Below, in pieces: positions 45,156 through 56,300 of a DNA stretch of 64,000 nucleotides. The notes under the pieces were generated by a model. That model did not search any database, was not told where the DNA came from, and worked only from the letters and a program-made list of their open reading frames with translations. The stretch covers positions 3,167,001 to 3,231,000 of the forward strand of contig LR746277.1 of assembly GCA_902729315.2 (NCBI GenBank), in the 5' to 3' direction. The stretch's first letter is position 1. Every line of letters begins with the position of its first letter. Position numbers and translations under genes: made by a program. The DNA comes from Spirodela intermedia (Eukaryota; Streptophyta; Magnoliopsida; Alismatales; Araceae).

Positions 45156-48100
45156 TCACGGGACGTTCTCCGTAGATTCGCTAATGGCGGAGCTGCCCAG
45201 AGAGAGCCCGTCGAGCGTGTCGCAGTCGCTGTCCACCAGGTGCTCCTTGAACATTGCCATGACCTGGATCATCGTCGGTCGCCGGAGCGGCCGGTCGTCG
45301 AGGCACTGGCAGGCGATCTTCAGGCACTGGCGCAGCTCGTCCTCGCCGGCCTTGTTCCTCCCTCTTCTCAGCTCCGGGTCGAAGATCTCGCCGCTACGAC
45401 TCTCCCTGATCTTCTGCTTCGCCCATCCGACGAGGTTGCTGTCCCCGAACTCTGCCTGGTCCGTCGGCCTCTTCCCGGAGAGCAGCTCCAGCAGCAGCAC
45501 CCCGTAGCTGTAGACGTCTCCCTTGGTGGTGCACCGGAAGCTCTGGTAATACTCCGGCGGGACGTAGCCGGGCGTTCCGGCGAGCGTGCTCACGCTCAGG
45601 TGAGTGTCCAGGGCGTTCATCAGCCTCGCCATGCCGAAGTCTGAGACACGGGCCTCCAGGTTCTCGTCCAGAAGGACATTGCTGGATTTCATGTCCCTGT
45701 GGATGATGTGGGGGATGCAGCTATGGTGGAGGAAGGCGAGGCCCCTTGCAGACCCCACAGCGATCTTCTTCCTCGCCGGCCAGTCGAGCTTGCCGGCGCC
45801 GTCGTGGAGCACCGCCTCTAAGCTCCCGTTCTTCATGTACTCGTAGACGAGGAGCCTCTCGTCGCCGATCTTGCAGTAGCCCAGTAATGGGACGAGGTTC
45901 CGGTGCTTGATCTTGCCGATGGTCTCCATCTCGGCGGTGAACTCCCTGTCGCCCTGCTCCGTCACGCGGAGGAGCTTCTTGATGGCGACGACGCCGCCGT
46001 CGTTCAGCTTGGCTCTGTAGACCTCGCCGAAGCCGCCGGCGCCGATGAGGCTCTCGGCGCCGAACCCGTTGGTGGCCTCGAGGAGATGGGCGAAGGTCAG
46101 CTTCCGCAGGGGCTTCTCGAAGGTGGCGACATTGATGCTCAGCGGCTCCATGATGCCGGCCAACTTCCAGCTCGAGTTCCCGGAGATCGGGAAGCTTTCG
46201 ACGTACTTGGCCCTCTGGTTCTCCGCCGCCGCCGCCGCTGCCGCCTTATCTCTCTTCCTCAACCTCTGAAGGGTCACCACCAGCGCGAGGACGACAAGCA
46301 GGGAGGCGGCGATCCCGATGAGCATGGAGGCGGCGAAGACCCGCCGCCGCCGCCGCCGCCGCTGCTGCCCCTCTCCGGAGAGATGGTCACCGGAGTTTTG
46401 CCCGGCGGCGCACGGCGGCAAGGGAACGCCGCAAAGGCCGGAGTTGTTCTCGAACCGCGACGGCGAGAAAGTCATCAGCTGTCCCGCCGGCGGGATGGCG
46501 CCGGCGAGGTTGTTGTTGGAGACGTCCAAGTCTACCAGGAAGGTGAGGCTCCCCAGGGCCGCTGGTATTGCTCCGGTGAGCTGGTTGTGAGAGAGGTCGA
46601 GGACGCCGATGGTTTTCAGCTCCCCGAAGGTCTCTGGTATGGATCCTCCCAGCTGGTTGTGCCCCAGATTCAGAACCTGCAAGTAGCTCATCTCCCCGAT
46701 TTTCTCCGGGATTGCTCCAGTTAAAGAGTTGTAGGAGAGGTCGAGGTAGATCATGCTGCCGCCGCCGGCGAAGGTGTAGACCGCCGTCCCAGTGTAGATC
46801 CTCGTCGTGGGGCAGGCGTGCACCAGGGGAAAGCTCGCGAGCCGCTCCGGCCGGATTCCGGCGAACTCGAAGATGACTCCCGCGCCGGCGCAGGAGGAGC
46901 CGCCTTCGTTCCTGAGGAAGGCGAAGTGTTTTCCGGTGACGGCCCCGGGGAAGACGAGCCCTGCTTCGGAGGCCAGGGATGGCGGGATAGCGCCGGTGAG
47001 GTTGTTCAGGGAAAGGTCCACCCAGACGAGGTTCCTGCTGCTGCCGAGGGAGGAGGGGATCTCGCCGGAGAGGGAGTTGTTCCCCAGTTGCAGAATCGCC
47101 AAGCTCTGAAGCTCGCCGACGCCGTCGGGAATGTCGCCGGAGAGACGGTTACCGGATAGGGAGACCCAGATCAGCCGCCTGCAATTGCCGATGGACGGGG
47201 GTATCGTCCCCGTGAACTCGTTGTGGTTCAGGATCAGCGTCTCCAAGCTCGCGCCATTGGAGCAGAGCTCGTTGGGTATCTCGCCGGAGAGCTTGTTGGC
47301 CCACATGGCCAGGTCCACCAGCTCCGGGAGCGACCAAATCGCCGCCGGCACCGGCCCGCTGAGCTCGTTGAAGCTCAAGTCGAGAGCTCTGAGATTTCTG
47401 CAGGTGCCCAGCTCCGCCGGCAACGTCCCGGAGAGGAAATTATTCGGCAGCATGAGCTTCCGGAGGGAAGGGAAGGACGAGCAAACTCTGGCGGGGATCT
47501 CGCCGTTGAAATCGTTGGACGAGAGATCGATCTCTTCCAACAGGGTGCTGTTCTTCAGCAACAGGATCGGCAGAGCGCCGCTGATGTTGTTGAAAGGAAG
47601 GCGGAGAATTCTCAGGTTGGGTAGCGCCACCAGAACGCCGCCGATGAAGTCGCCGGAGAGCTGGTTGTCGCCAATATCCAGACTTTGGAGGGAGGTACAG
47701 GACGAGAAGGCTGCCGGCAAGCCCCCCGTGAGCTTGTTGTCCGACAGGTCGAGCTCCACGAGCGTCCCGCATATTCCGGCCAATTCCGGCGGGATTTCGC
47801 CGGAGAACCTGTTGAAGGACAGGTCGAGCCGATGAAGCCGCCGGCAGTTCCCCAAGCTCCTCGGAACTCCTCCGGCGAGGCCATTGTGAGACAAATCCAG
47901 AGCGGTGAGGTTCCCGCAGGTCCCGAACTGGAACTCCGAGAAGTCGCCGGAGAAGTTGTTGTGGGCGAGGTGGATCTCCGTCAGCGACGCCGGCGGCAAC
48001 TGCATGAAATCCATGGGGAGCTCCCCCGACAGGAGGTTGAAGGAGAGGTCGACCACAGAGAGATTCTTGCAGGAGGGCGACACAGCATTTAGCCTTCCCT

Positions 48101-48725
48101 GCAGCTTGTTGTCCGAGATGTTAAGATAATTCAAGCTCCGGCAGCCGGCGGACAGGGAGAAGAGAAGAAGGTCCTCGTCGGAGATCTCATTGCGGGACAT
48201 GTCCAGAGTCTGGAGCGACGGCGAGAAGGGGAAGACCCCGCCGGAGATGGAATTCCGCGAGATGTTGAGCGAAACCAGTCGATTACAGGGGCGAAGAAAG
48301 CTTCCGGCGACCCTGCCGGTAAAGTTGTTGCCGGAGAGATCAACGGACTCGAACGCGCAGGCGGCGGCCATAGAGTGGGAGAGGTTGCCGTAGAAGGAAT
48401 TCCCCCGGAGGTTGACCACCCGGAGTCCGGGAAGGGAGATAATGTCGTCGAGCCTCAGGCGGCCGATCAGGCCCAGATTGCTCAAATTCAGCCCCGAGAC
48501 TCGCCCGCCGGCGCCGGAGCAGGTGACGCCTACCCATGAACACGGGTCAGCGCCGCCGCCGCTGCTCCAACTCTGAAGGGATTTTTTTGGGTCGGCTTCT
48601 ACAGAGGATCGCTTGAACGAGAGCAGCGCCGCTGCCTCGTCGGAACCCGCCTCGAGATGACAAGCCAAGAACACCACCACTATCGAACCAAGGAGGAAAC
48701 CCGCACAGCCGCTGAACCCCGCCAT
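45156..48725 (-). CDS. BRL1: BRI1-like LRR receptor kinase (BRL1/BRL3 clade), brassinosteroid receptor type
   Basis: A single exon of 1189 residues starts at the ATG at 48725; the frame opens four codons earlier with GTG, which is not used. It begins with a signal peptide ([21 protein letters not shown]), an LRR N-cap ([10 protein letters not shown]) and more than 20 extracellular LRRs. These are interrupted by the island domain ([31 protein letters not shown]), which in this family forms the brassinolide pocket. Further LRRs, a transmembrane segment ([21 protein letters not shown]) and a kinase domain follow. The kinase has GAGGFG (895–900), VAIKK (K916), HRD (1009–1011) and DFG (1029–1031), so it is an active RD type. 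BRL1 and BRL3 bind brassinosteroids at the plasma membrane, mainly in vascular tissue. The CPTTRIY motif and neighbouring CLC-f favour the BRL clade over BRI1. Confidence 0.95.
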   Translation of the reverse strand: MAGFSGCAGFLLGSIVVVFLACHLEAGSDEAAALLSFKRSSVEADPKKSLQSWSSGGGADPCSWVGVTCSGAGGRVSGLNLSNLGLIGRLRLDDIISLPGLRVVNLRGNSFYGNLSHSMAAACAFESVDLSGNNFTGRVAGSFLRPCNRLVSLNISRNSISGGVFPFSPSLQTLDMSRNEISDEDLLLFSLSAGCRSLNYLNISDNKLQGRLNAVSPSCKNLSVVDLSFNLLSGELPMDFMQLPPASLTEIHLAHNNFSGDFSEFQFGTCGNLTALDLSHNGLAGGVPRSLGNCRRLHRLDLSFNRFSGEIPPELAGICGTLVELDLSDNKLTGGLPAAFSSCTSLQSLDIGDNQLSGDFIGGVLVALPNLRILRLPFNNISGALPILLLKNSTLLEEIDLSSNDFNGEIPARVCSSFPSLRKLMLPNNFLSGTLPAELGTCRNLRALDLSFNELSGPVPAAIWSLPELVDLAMWANKLSGEIPNELCSNGASLETLILNHNEFTGTIPPSIGNCRRLIWVSLSGNRLSGDIPDGVGELQSLAILQLGNNSLSGEIPSSLGSSRNLVWVDLSLNNLTGAIPPSLASEAGLVFPGAVTGKHFAFLRNEGGSSCAGAGVIFEFAGIRPERLASFPLVHACPTTRIYTGTAVYTFAGGGSMIYLDLSYNSLTGAIPEKIGEMSYLQVLNLGHNQLGGSIPETFGELKTIGVLDLSHNQLTGAIPAALGSLTFLVDLDVSNNNLAGAIPPAGQLMTFSPSRFENNSGLCGVPLPPCAAGQNSGDHLSGEGQQRRRRRRRVFAASMLIGIAASLLVVLALVVTLQRLRKRDKAAAAAAAENQRAKYVESFPISGNSSWKLAGIMEPLSINVATFEKPLRKLTFAHLLEATNGFGAESLIGAGGFGEVYRAKLNDGGVVAIKKLLRVTEQGDREFTAEMETIGKIKHRNLVPLLGYCKIGDERLLVYEYMKNGSLEAVLHDGAGKLDWPARKKIAVGSARGLAFLHHSCIPHIIHRDMKSSNVLLDENLEARVSDFGMARLMNALDTHLSVSTLAGTPGYVPPEYYQSFRCTTKGDVYSYGVLLLELLSGKRPTDQAEFGDSNLVGWAKQKIRESRSGEIFDPELRRGRNKAGEDELRQCLKIACQCLDDRPLRRPTMIQVMAMFKEHLVDSDCDTLDGLSLGSSAISESTENVP

Positions 48726-50696
48726 TACGCATAACACTGCTCCAAGGTACCGAGATTCAGATTTTCCGGCGGGACGAGACCAGGGAGGAAACCAGAGGAC
48801 GAGAGATCTGCGCCAATTCTACCGGCGTTCTTCGTTTCCTCGTCAGAGAAATAGGGAGAAGACATGAATCCCTCACATATCTCCACCTGGAAGCTCCCCT
48901 CTCAGGCACGCCAGAACCTGCAAACGGAACCCAAGAAAAAGCCCTCATTTCCCCTTCTTCCATTCAACATCGGTACAGTTGCAGCGAAGACAGCAACCCG
49001 GAGGAACCCGGCGATTACAGAGAGAGAGAGAGATTGAAGAGCAGCAGCGACGCTCACCTGACAGCCATTGTCGTCTTCCTGGCTGGTGAGGGCTGAAGCG
49101 GGAGGTTCCAAACCCGGAATTCGTCGGAAAAATTGATCTTTATAGCGACAGGCTTGAAGGGCGTAAACAAAGGCAAAGAGAGAAGGGGAGACGGGAGGGA
49201 GGAAGAAGAGCTAAAGGAGGGATTTTTATTTTTTTAAGCCGAGTATCAGCTAGTAAATTAAATGCCGAACGAATTATTTAGATTTTTTTTCAAAGTCCGG
49301 GTCCGGTCAAAGTGAGACTCGATTCCCTCCCCGCCCCCCCCGCCTGGGCCACCGCCTTTTTCCAACACCCTTTCCCTTTCCCGAAGCTCCTCTCTCCGCC
49401 ACCACCGCCACATTCCTTCACCGCCGGGGTAGGGCGATCAATCACGAGAAGACGGAGAAGGCCATTCATGGAGGCCACAAACCCGCCCATAAATCGGAAA
49501 CACGTTGAAAAAACAGGTAGCACGCCATAAACGATTCCCCCGCCGATCACTCCATCGGCGGCGATGAGCTGTCCGCCGCCGTCGTGAGGCGACGGCGGCA
49601 ACTCGCCGCTTTGTCCTGTCCGGCGATGGTTGTTTCCTGCGCTCTAACAGTCTCCATCGTCGTCTCAGCGCAAGCTCTGCCTCTGCTTCCTGTCGGCCTT
49701 AAAATAATCGCACCGGGAACCGGCCATCTCCGGCCGTTCGCCACCCCCACAACTACAGCCGCACGTGTACCTCTCTCTCTCTCTAGCTCTAGAACCCCTT
49801 CTCTCGCTCCAGAAGAAGTCAAAATCATTGATGACATCACATCTATGGGGAGTAGGGAATGATGAGCTTCGTAGCTCCGCCGTACTAGGCCATTCGCACG
49901 CGCGGGCATTGGGTCCCGCCGCTCTCCGGCAGCCGTCGCCGGCGCTGCCGCCGGCATTAAGAAATGCGCCACCCGCTTCACTGCCGCCGATGGGCTCGTA
50001 GTTCCCCGGGGGAGAAGGGGGAGGACCTCTCCGCTCGACCCGCAATTAGAATACTTGCGGAGCGCTCCGGGAGGAGGAGAAGGAACCCAGAAGAATCCTC
50101 CGGGCACGGCGCCGCCGCGTGCATTATTTTGACTAGGGAAGTCCTTTTGGTCTCCGGCAATCGTGCAGCGGCCGTGTCGGGGTTTGGTCTCCGCTGTCTC
50201 CTCCCTTGTTCCGAGTAGAGAGAGAGATTCCTGAAGCGGCTGTCGTCATCGGCAAGTCTGGGGAGACTACTAGTCCCCAACAACAGTGGGCAAGCAGAGA
50301 AGATAAGCTTAAAGAACAGATGTTTCAGCTGAACGATCTCTCTCTCTCTCTCTCTTGATCTCTCCCGATTCTTTTGAGATGGTCCACGGGTGGCATCTTG
50401 TCGGTGGCTGGGGGTTCGGTCGCCATCTTCTTTCCACGTGGAGGAACTCAACGGCTCCCAGTGGATAGATTTTGAAGCAACAACAGCGTCGCGTGCCAAG
50501 CGGATAGTTCCGAGGAGACGCGTGCGGAAGTCGCGCACCTTTCCTTACTGCTCAACGCTGAACGTCCATGTCTATCTCCTGTCCACCAGTTCCCTCTCTC
50601 TCTCTGACTCTCTCTCCTCTCTCACACGCATCCGTCCACGGATATGTTAGTTTCTCGGTGGGTTCCTCGGACTCCAGCATGCGTCGCCATGCCCTG

Positions 50697-50736
<40 letters not shown>

Positions 50737-52130
50737 GTCCTCTCTCCCTCCCTGACTGCCTGTCTTTGACTCCATTTCTTTCACCATATTTGGCGTGCAT
50801 GGAGTTGGCGAGGGAGTGTCCAGGTCAAGCTTTAGCGTGCCAAAGTCTGATATGTCGGCCCCAGGCTATGGACACCATTGACTCAGAGGTATCTAGTTAC
50901 CTACTATTTAATGCATAACTTACCCTAAATAGCTTCAGCTTCTCGGAAATATGCGACGCAGTTATTTTTACATTGGGCTGATTTATGCCCTATTTTAATG
51001 GAACGACCTACTAACATCACATAACGATGCTCTTATACCATGGGTTACTCCGAGTCTGCTCTACCTTCATCCGGTGCCAACTGTCACGGAGGTCAACGAG
51101 ATAGATTGACCACACAACCCTGCGTTGACAAGGTCTAAGGGAAGCTGTTGGGCAGTCTCCGTCAGCGTGAACTTACTGGGGGCAAAAGGTGTGGTCTCAC
51201 CGCTCCTCTTGACGGTTGACCTTGTTTGTGTGTGTTTGTTGTAATTTTCTTTAATTTTCTCTTCCTACTAGGTTGGGTGATTCCCAGCTCCATATTAGAA
51301 CAACAAATCAAGTAAAATCTGAGGTTAATAAATTTATCATTATTTTCTTTTCTAAAAGAAGAAACACATCTTGAGCTCATTAGGGTTTGGGAAAGTTCCA
51401 TCATAAAAAGGAATCGTAAAATCTCAAGTATTATCGTGAGATTTAGAACATGTAGGTACCCTTGAAAAATAACAAAAAGCGCATGTTATCTTAACATTGG
51501 AGAGATCACCTCACTTTGCATTTACTTCTCAGGTTGACTTTTATTAAAACTTAATATCGATTAAATTTGCTAAAAACAGCTCATTACTGTGGGAGAAATA
51601 AACCATGAGTCACATGTCCAAGGGAGAGGGAAATCAATACTAATCCTTAATCAAGTAAGTCAAGCGAGTGGTTCCCTCGTGAACCCTATGAAGAGATGAT
51701 CGCCAGGTAGTATAGCTGAATAGAAAAATAATAAAAATATAAATAACCCAAGAGGAGGGTTTTTCCCAATTATACTTCAGATTAATTTTTTTCATATGCT
51801 TGAGAATTGATTGCATTATAATTTCTATCTTTATATTCGTATGTCTCTAAAATCTTGCTACTTTCCTTCCAAAACCTCCCCCCGTCTTATGCTCGTCGAC
51901 TTCAATTCCGTCGGCGTCGGCGGAGCTGAATACCTGAGAGATGAAGGGGGCAGCCACGGCGGCGGCGGGTATTCCGGTGGATCCTGTGACGCCGCTTTTG
52001 TTCCTTCCGCCGCCCCAGACGCCGTTTTCTGCCCGCCATCCCATCCACCGCAGCCACCTTCGTCATCCCATCCTGTGGAGGAAGGAAGGTAGGGCGTAGA
52101 TTCCTACCCTATCTAGACCACCAGCGCCCA
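48726..52130. other. Divergent intergenic region between BRI1-like and RraA genes
   Basis: About 3.4 kb without a supported gene. The BRI1-like leader probably extends to about 49.1 kb, and a minus-strand ctgtcag/gtgag near 49,060 could be a leader-intron donor. GC-rich low-complexity frames at 49.5–50.5 kb on both strands are not protein-like. (CT)n tracts lie at 50338–50354 and 50701–50733. From about 51.2 to 51.8 kb the sequence is AT-rich. Confidence 0.4.
50701..50733. repeat. (CT)n microsatellite
   Basis: About 16 uninterrupted TC units in the BRI1-like/RraA intergenic region. Confidence 0.95.
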
Positions 52131-52588
52131 TATAAAGTCTCTGGAGAACCCCAAAAAATCGGCCGGACCTCGTCTTGTCCTCCGCTCGTGATCTTCTCGG
52201 TAAGCTTCCAACCTGCTTTTTGTTCCGCATCGTAGCTGTTCGACGTTTTGCGTACTACAAACCCCAACTCCATTCTGTCGTCCTCTCGCGACTGTTCCTC
52301 CCGTCATGCCGCTTGTCTCAACCGATGGCGTTTTCTCTGGATAATTGCACAGAATTTGAGTTCGGAGATGCTTTGGTGGGCCCTTGAACTCACTTTCATT
52401 CCATGTTTATGGAGATGATGTTGCTATTCGTCTGGTTTTTAGAGTTCATAAGAAGAATTAGCGCTCCTGGTTTTCCAGTTCTCGCCTGATGGGTGCTGAA
52501 AAAGAAGTTGATTTCAGAGGCGAAGGCGGCGACCGTTGCGGCGGCGGGGCGGGAGCTCTCCGCCTCTCCTTTCAAAGGAAGGGAGGGG
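52131..52588 (+). other. Probable 5' leader with intron of the RraA-like gene
   Basis: A tataaag lies at 52131, followed by a donor-like ctcg/gtaagc at 52201. A pyrimidine-rich stretch with a ttttccag acceptor candidate lies near 52478. A short noncoding exon spliced to the coding exon is the simplest reading. The coding frame stays open upstream of the ATG, but no earlier ATG fits the family length. Confidence 0.4.
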
Positions 52589-53089
52589 ATGGCGGTGCCG
52601 GCGACGGCGGAGCTGTGCGACGCCCACGCGGCCCTGCTGGCGAGCGGGGAGCTGCGGGTGCTGCAGCCGATGTTCAAGGCGTACGGACGACGGGGGGCGT
52701 TCGCCGGCGCCGTCGTCACCCTGAAGCTCTTCGAAGACAACGTCTTGGTGAGGGAGATACTGACGGTTCCTGGTGCTGGGAAGGTCCTCGTTGTTGACGG
52801 CGGGGGGAGCATGCGGTGCGCTCTGATGGGGGGGAACTTGGCGCAGCTGGCGCAGAACCAGGGCTGGGCCGGCGTAGTAGTCAACGGCTGCATCAGAGAC
52901 GTTGACGAGATAGACGCCTGCGACTTGGGGGTGAGGGCACTGGGGTCGCACCCCGTCAAGTCCGGGAAGAAGGGGACCGGCGAGAAGCACGCAGCGGTCC
53001 ACATCGGCGGCGCCGCCATCCGCGACGGCGAGTGGCTGTACGCTGACAGCGACGGCATCTTGGTCTCCTCGTCGGAGCTGTCCCTGTGA
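52589..53089 (+). CDS. RraA-like putative 4-hydroxy-4-methyl-2-oxoglutarate aldolase
   Basis: The ATG at 52589 (MAVPATAELCDAHAALL) gives 166 residues, the standard size of plant RraA-like proteins. The upstream in-frame GTG at 52493 is not a likely start. Conserved blocks are LRVLQPMFKAYG, VLVVDGGGSMRCALMGGN, LAQLAQNQGWAGVVVNG and CIRDVDEID. The Gly-rich loop and the Arg-Asp of IRD are the metal- and substrate-binding positions of the HMG aldolase/RraA fold. Bacterial RraA inhibits RNase E. Plant members instead have reported aldolase and oxaloacetate decarboxylase activity in vitro; the in vivo role is unclear. No transit peptide is evident, suggesting a cytosolic protein. It is intronless in the coding part, strongly GC-biased at third positions, and converges with CSN6. 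Confidence 0.92.
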   Translation: MAVPATAELCDAHAALLASGELRVLQPMFKAYGRRGAFAGAVVTLKLFEDNVLVREILTVPGAGKVLVVDGGGSMRCALMGGNLAQLAQNQGWAGVVVNGCIRDVDEIDACDLGVRALGSHPVKSGKKGTGEKHAAVHIGGAAIRDGEWLYADSDGILVSSSELSL

Positions 53090-53377
53090 AAGAAGAAAGC
53101 TCGCGTCTTGGGGGGTTTCTGGGCGGGTACCCCACACCGTCTCTCTCTTCTTAGAGAGAGAAAATGAAGATTTAAAATATGGGCATTTAGATTATGTTCG
53201 AAAGTTTGAATGGGAACGTTTCGCATGGAAATTTAGGCTGACATTCGATGTATAACTCGAACAAGGCAAAGAATTCCCTTTCTTTCTTCCTCCACCACCG
53301 CCACCACCACCTCCGGCGGCCACAGAAGACGAAAGGCGGTGGCCACACTCAGCTTCTGCTCTCTGCGTTCGTGGATC

Positions 53378-56300
53378 CTAGATGAAGGCGGTCCGGCCTC
53401 CTCTCCTGGTATGCCGGTCGTACGTCGTGTTGAACTTGTCGACCAGCTCGTTCATGGTGCTGAAAAAATTCAGAAAGATTCAGACCCCGCCCCCCCCCTC
53501 CATAATGGGTTGACTCAGAAACACGACGATATTCTACACGAGAGATTTACTAAGTCAACGATGAGTCTCATCCATTGCCAGGCGATGTTATACGAAACGG
53601 GTCTCTGTTCCAGGTGGTCTCTTCACTGATAGGAGAAAACTGATAAAGAAATGATCCATAACTTGTTCTAATTTAGTGGGTCAACTAGTTAATCAATGGA
53701 TCAGCTTTTGGGGGGAGCTCTGAGGTGCAACACCAAAGAAAGGATTAAGACTGCTGCCAACTAAGTGCAAATATTTGTTCCGATTTCCTATTTGAGTAAA
53801 ATAATTTATCATTTCATAATGATCATTAAGATGCAATTTGATCATTTCCTGAATATTCATCCCGTACACTACTTTGCAGGTAAATTCACAAGCTAGAGAG
53901 GAAGTTGCATACCTTGAACAGTTCGTGAACATGGCCAGGTAAGTGATGAGAAGCGTATCATTAAACTCCTGCAAAAAAAAAAAGAAGTAGAGTGATGCTG
54001 GATGAGAGATTATCTTAATCAGCTCACATTGGAAAATGGCTGATTAAACATGGGAGAAAAGAAAGAACCAAGATCACCACTCACCATGAGAAAATCATCC
54101 TGAAACTTTTCTGATTCGATTGCTGGCAATCTTCTCATGAGGCTGGACACCTGCCTGAGCAATGAGTTGTCGAGAGGTAAGTCACCTGTATGTGAAAATT
54201 GGTCCAGTGAGCATCATCCAATTTCCCACTAAACGATCAGAAAGAGAGAGAGAGAGAGCGAGAGAGAGAGAGAGAGCAAATCCCTGCCATTCGAGGCAAC
54301 GCGGAATAAATAAATTTACCATTTTCTTGATTAAAGATGAATTGCAATCAATGATCATTTTCGTACAATCCAATATCGGTTTCACAGCTAACTAAACAAG
54401 AAGTAACTAATTTCTGACTTCTGAAGAACAAACAAGCCGCAGGGTCACCGTTCACAAGTCTAAAAAGGAAAAGAAAACACACTAAGCAAGATGGATCCGT
54501 TGAGAGTGTGAAGTAAACCAGAGAGGTTGAGCAGACCAACCTCTTTGCATCGCAAGAAGATACTGTTGAACTATCTTGATTCTGCCATTAAGCATTTTTA
54601 TGGCACTGTAGATACCCGTCAGATGAGCAGCCACTGCCCAGAGGAAAACAACATTTAGAGAAATTGAATAATTAAAAAAAAATCAAACACGATAAAAAAT
54701 AGAGGGTATGAAATTATTTCTCACGTTGAGTTGCAGCAGATCCTCCATCCGATGGCTTGAGATGGGCCACGTGATCAATTGAAATTCTCTCTGCTTCTAC
54801 AGTCTTCAATAATAAAAACCCAAAGACATCATCAGCTTCTAGTATCACAATGAGTGTCCCCATGATAACTATGAAATTGTTGGAACACACCTCAATCGTG
54901 TAGGTTGATCTAACAAAAATTAACTGTGGGATCCCGTCAATGACATGCAACTCTTTAGTACAGCAGCGATAAACATCCCAGGTTCCAAAATAAGAGCATG
55001 CTCGTCAGTGTGGAGTGAGATAATAGAGATAATCGCATCCGAGAATCTTACTGAAAAACGTCAACCTCGACAGTGCGTTTGTCAGATAAACTTATCAAGA
55101 ATTGCTACCAAACACTATGAAAAAGTGATTTCAACGCCCGATGCTAAAAGTACATCATAACCATACCACTTTCAAATATTGTTATCGGAAGATCCTTCTG
55201 TGCATGGTTGATCGCGGGATTCAGAAGAAGATAAACTGGACTTTCGTTTATATCCATTAACTATACAGGAAAAGAAATACCTTGGGGGTCAGTAAAAATA
55301 CCACCTTTGGAATATAACAGGATATTTACATGAGAAGGTTAAAATAAAATTTCTATGAATAATTTTCCAAAAAAAAAAACATGTTTTATAGATTTATTGT
55401 CATTACGCCTGTACGGTCCCTTTCCTACATTCAAGGGAGGATTGGTACCAGCATCCTCTGGTCCCTTCACATTATACGATCATGTGCATAGCCCGCATTA
55501 TATTTGCATACAGAGCCCTCTTAAATGGAAAATTCCACGTGGGACATTTCTAAACGTTAATTGTTTACAGATCTTCGCCATGTGAATCAAACTGCAGTTT
55601 TCCCATAAATTAATTCCACCATAAGCAAGTTGGAAACGCCAACTATACTGATATGTCATTTGATTTCTAATCAAGATACTCCTAAGGAAAGCAATGCTCC
55701 AGAGAGGGAAGCCATGAGCACTTTTGATGATTTTCATCACATTTATGGCGACCACACCAAGCAACATGTAGGTTACAAGAGTAAAGTGCCGTTAACACAG
55801 GAGTCCAACACAGGGATAAAGGTTTTGCTTTAGTAATGAATGCAGTCCAATATATTCTTAAAAGCTCAAATACACTATGTTTCAAATGAGTAACGTATCT
55901 GCAGAACCCTTCACTCCACCAATGGTTCATGCAAGGAAAAATATGGCAAATCGGCTTCTTCCACAAGCTAACAAATAACAACGGTAGATAGGTAGGGATA
56001 CAAGAAATTTTAAGATTATATGGTAAATATATATATATACACGTATGCCAAAATTATTACATGCTGAGAATGAATACCCATAGATTCTTTTAAAATAAAT
56101 ATATATAAATGCAAATGCATTCTACTGCCCGTTACTGTCCACAACATGAATCGTAGGCAACTCAAAAGCCACTATTGCGCCGTTCACTACTATGTAAATG
56201 TGATTATTACATCCTAGTAACACGTTCCGCATTAGAGACCCTGCCACTATTGTACAATGATCATGAGCCACCACTCTTATTGCCGACAACCACCTATGAA

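Noticed and set aside
48726-48737. Start of the BRI1-like gene at 48737
   Set aside because: The codon is GTG; the ATG four codons later begins a good signal peptide.
49547-50107. 186-codon minus-strand frame between the BRI1-like and RraA genes
   Set aside because: Low-complexity Arg/Ser/Ala composition without motifs, with competing frames on the other strand. It is expected by chance in GC-rich DNA.
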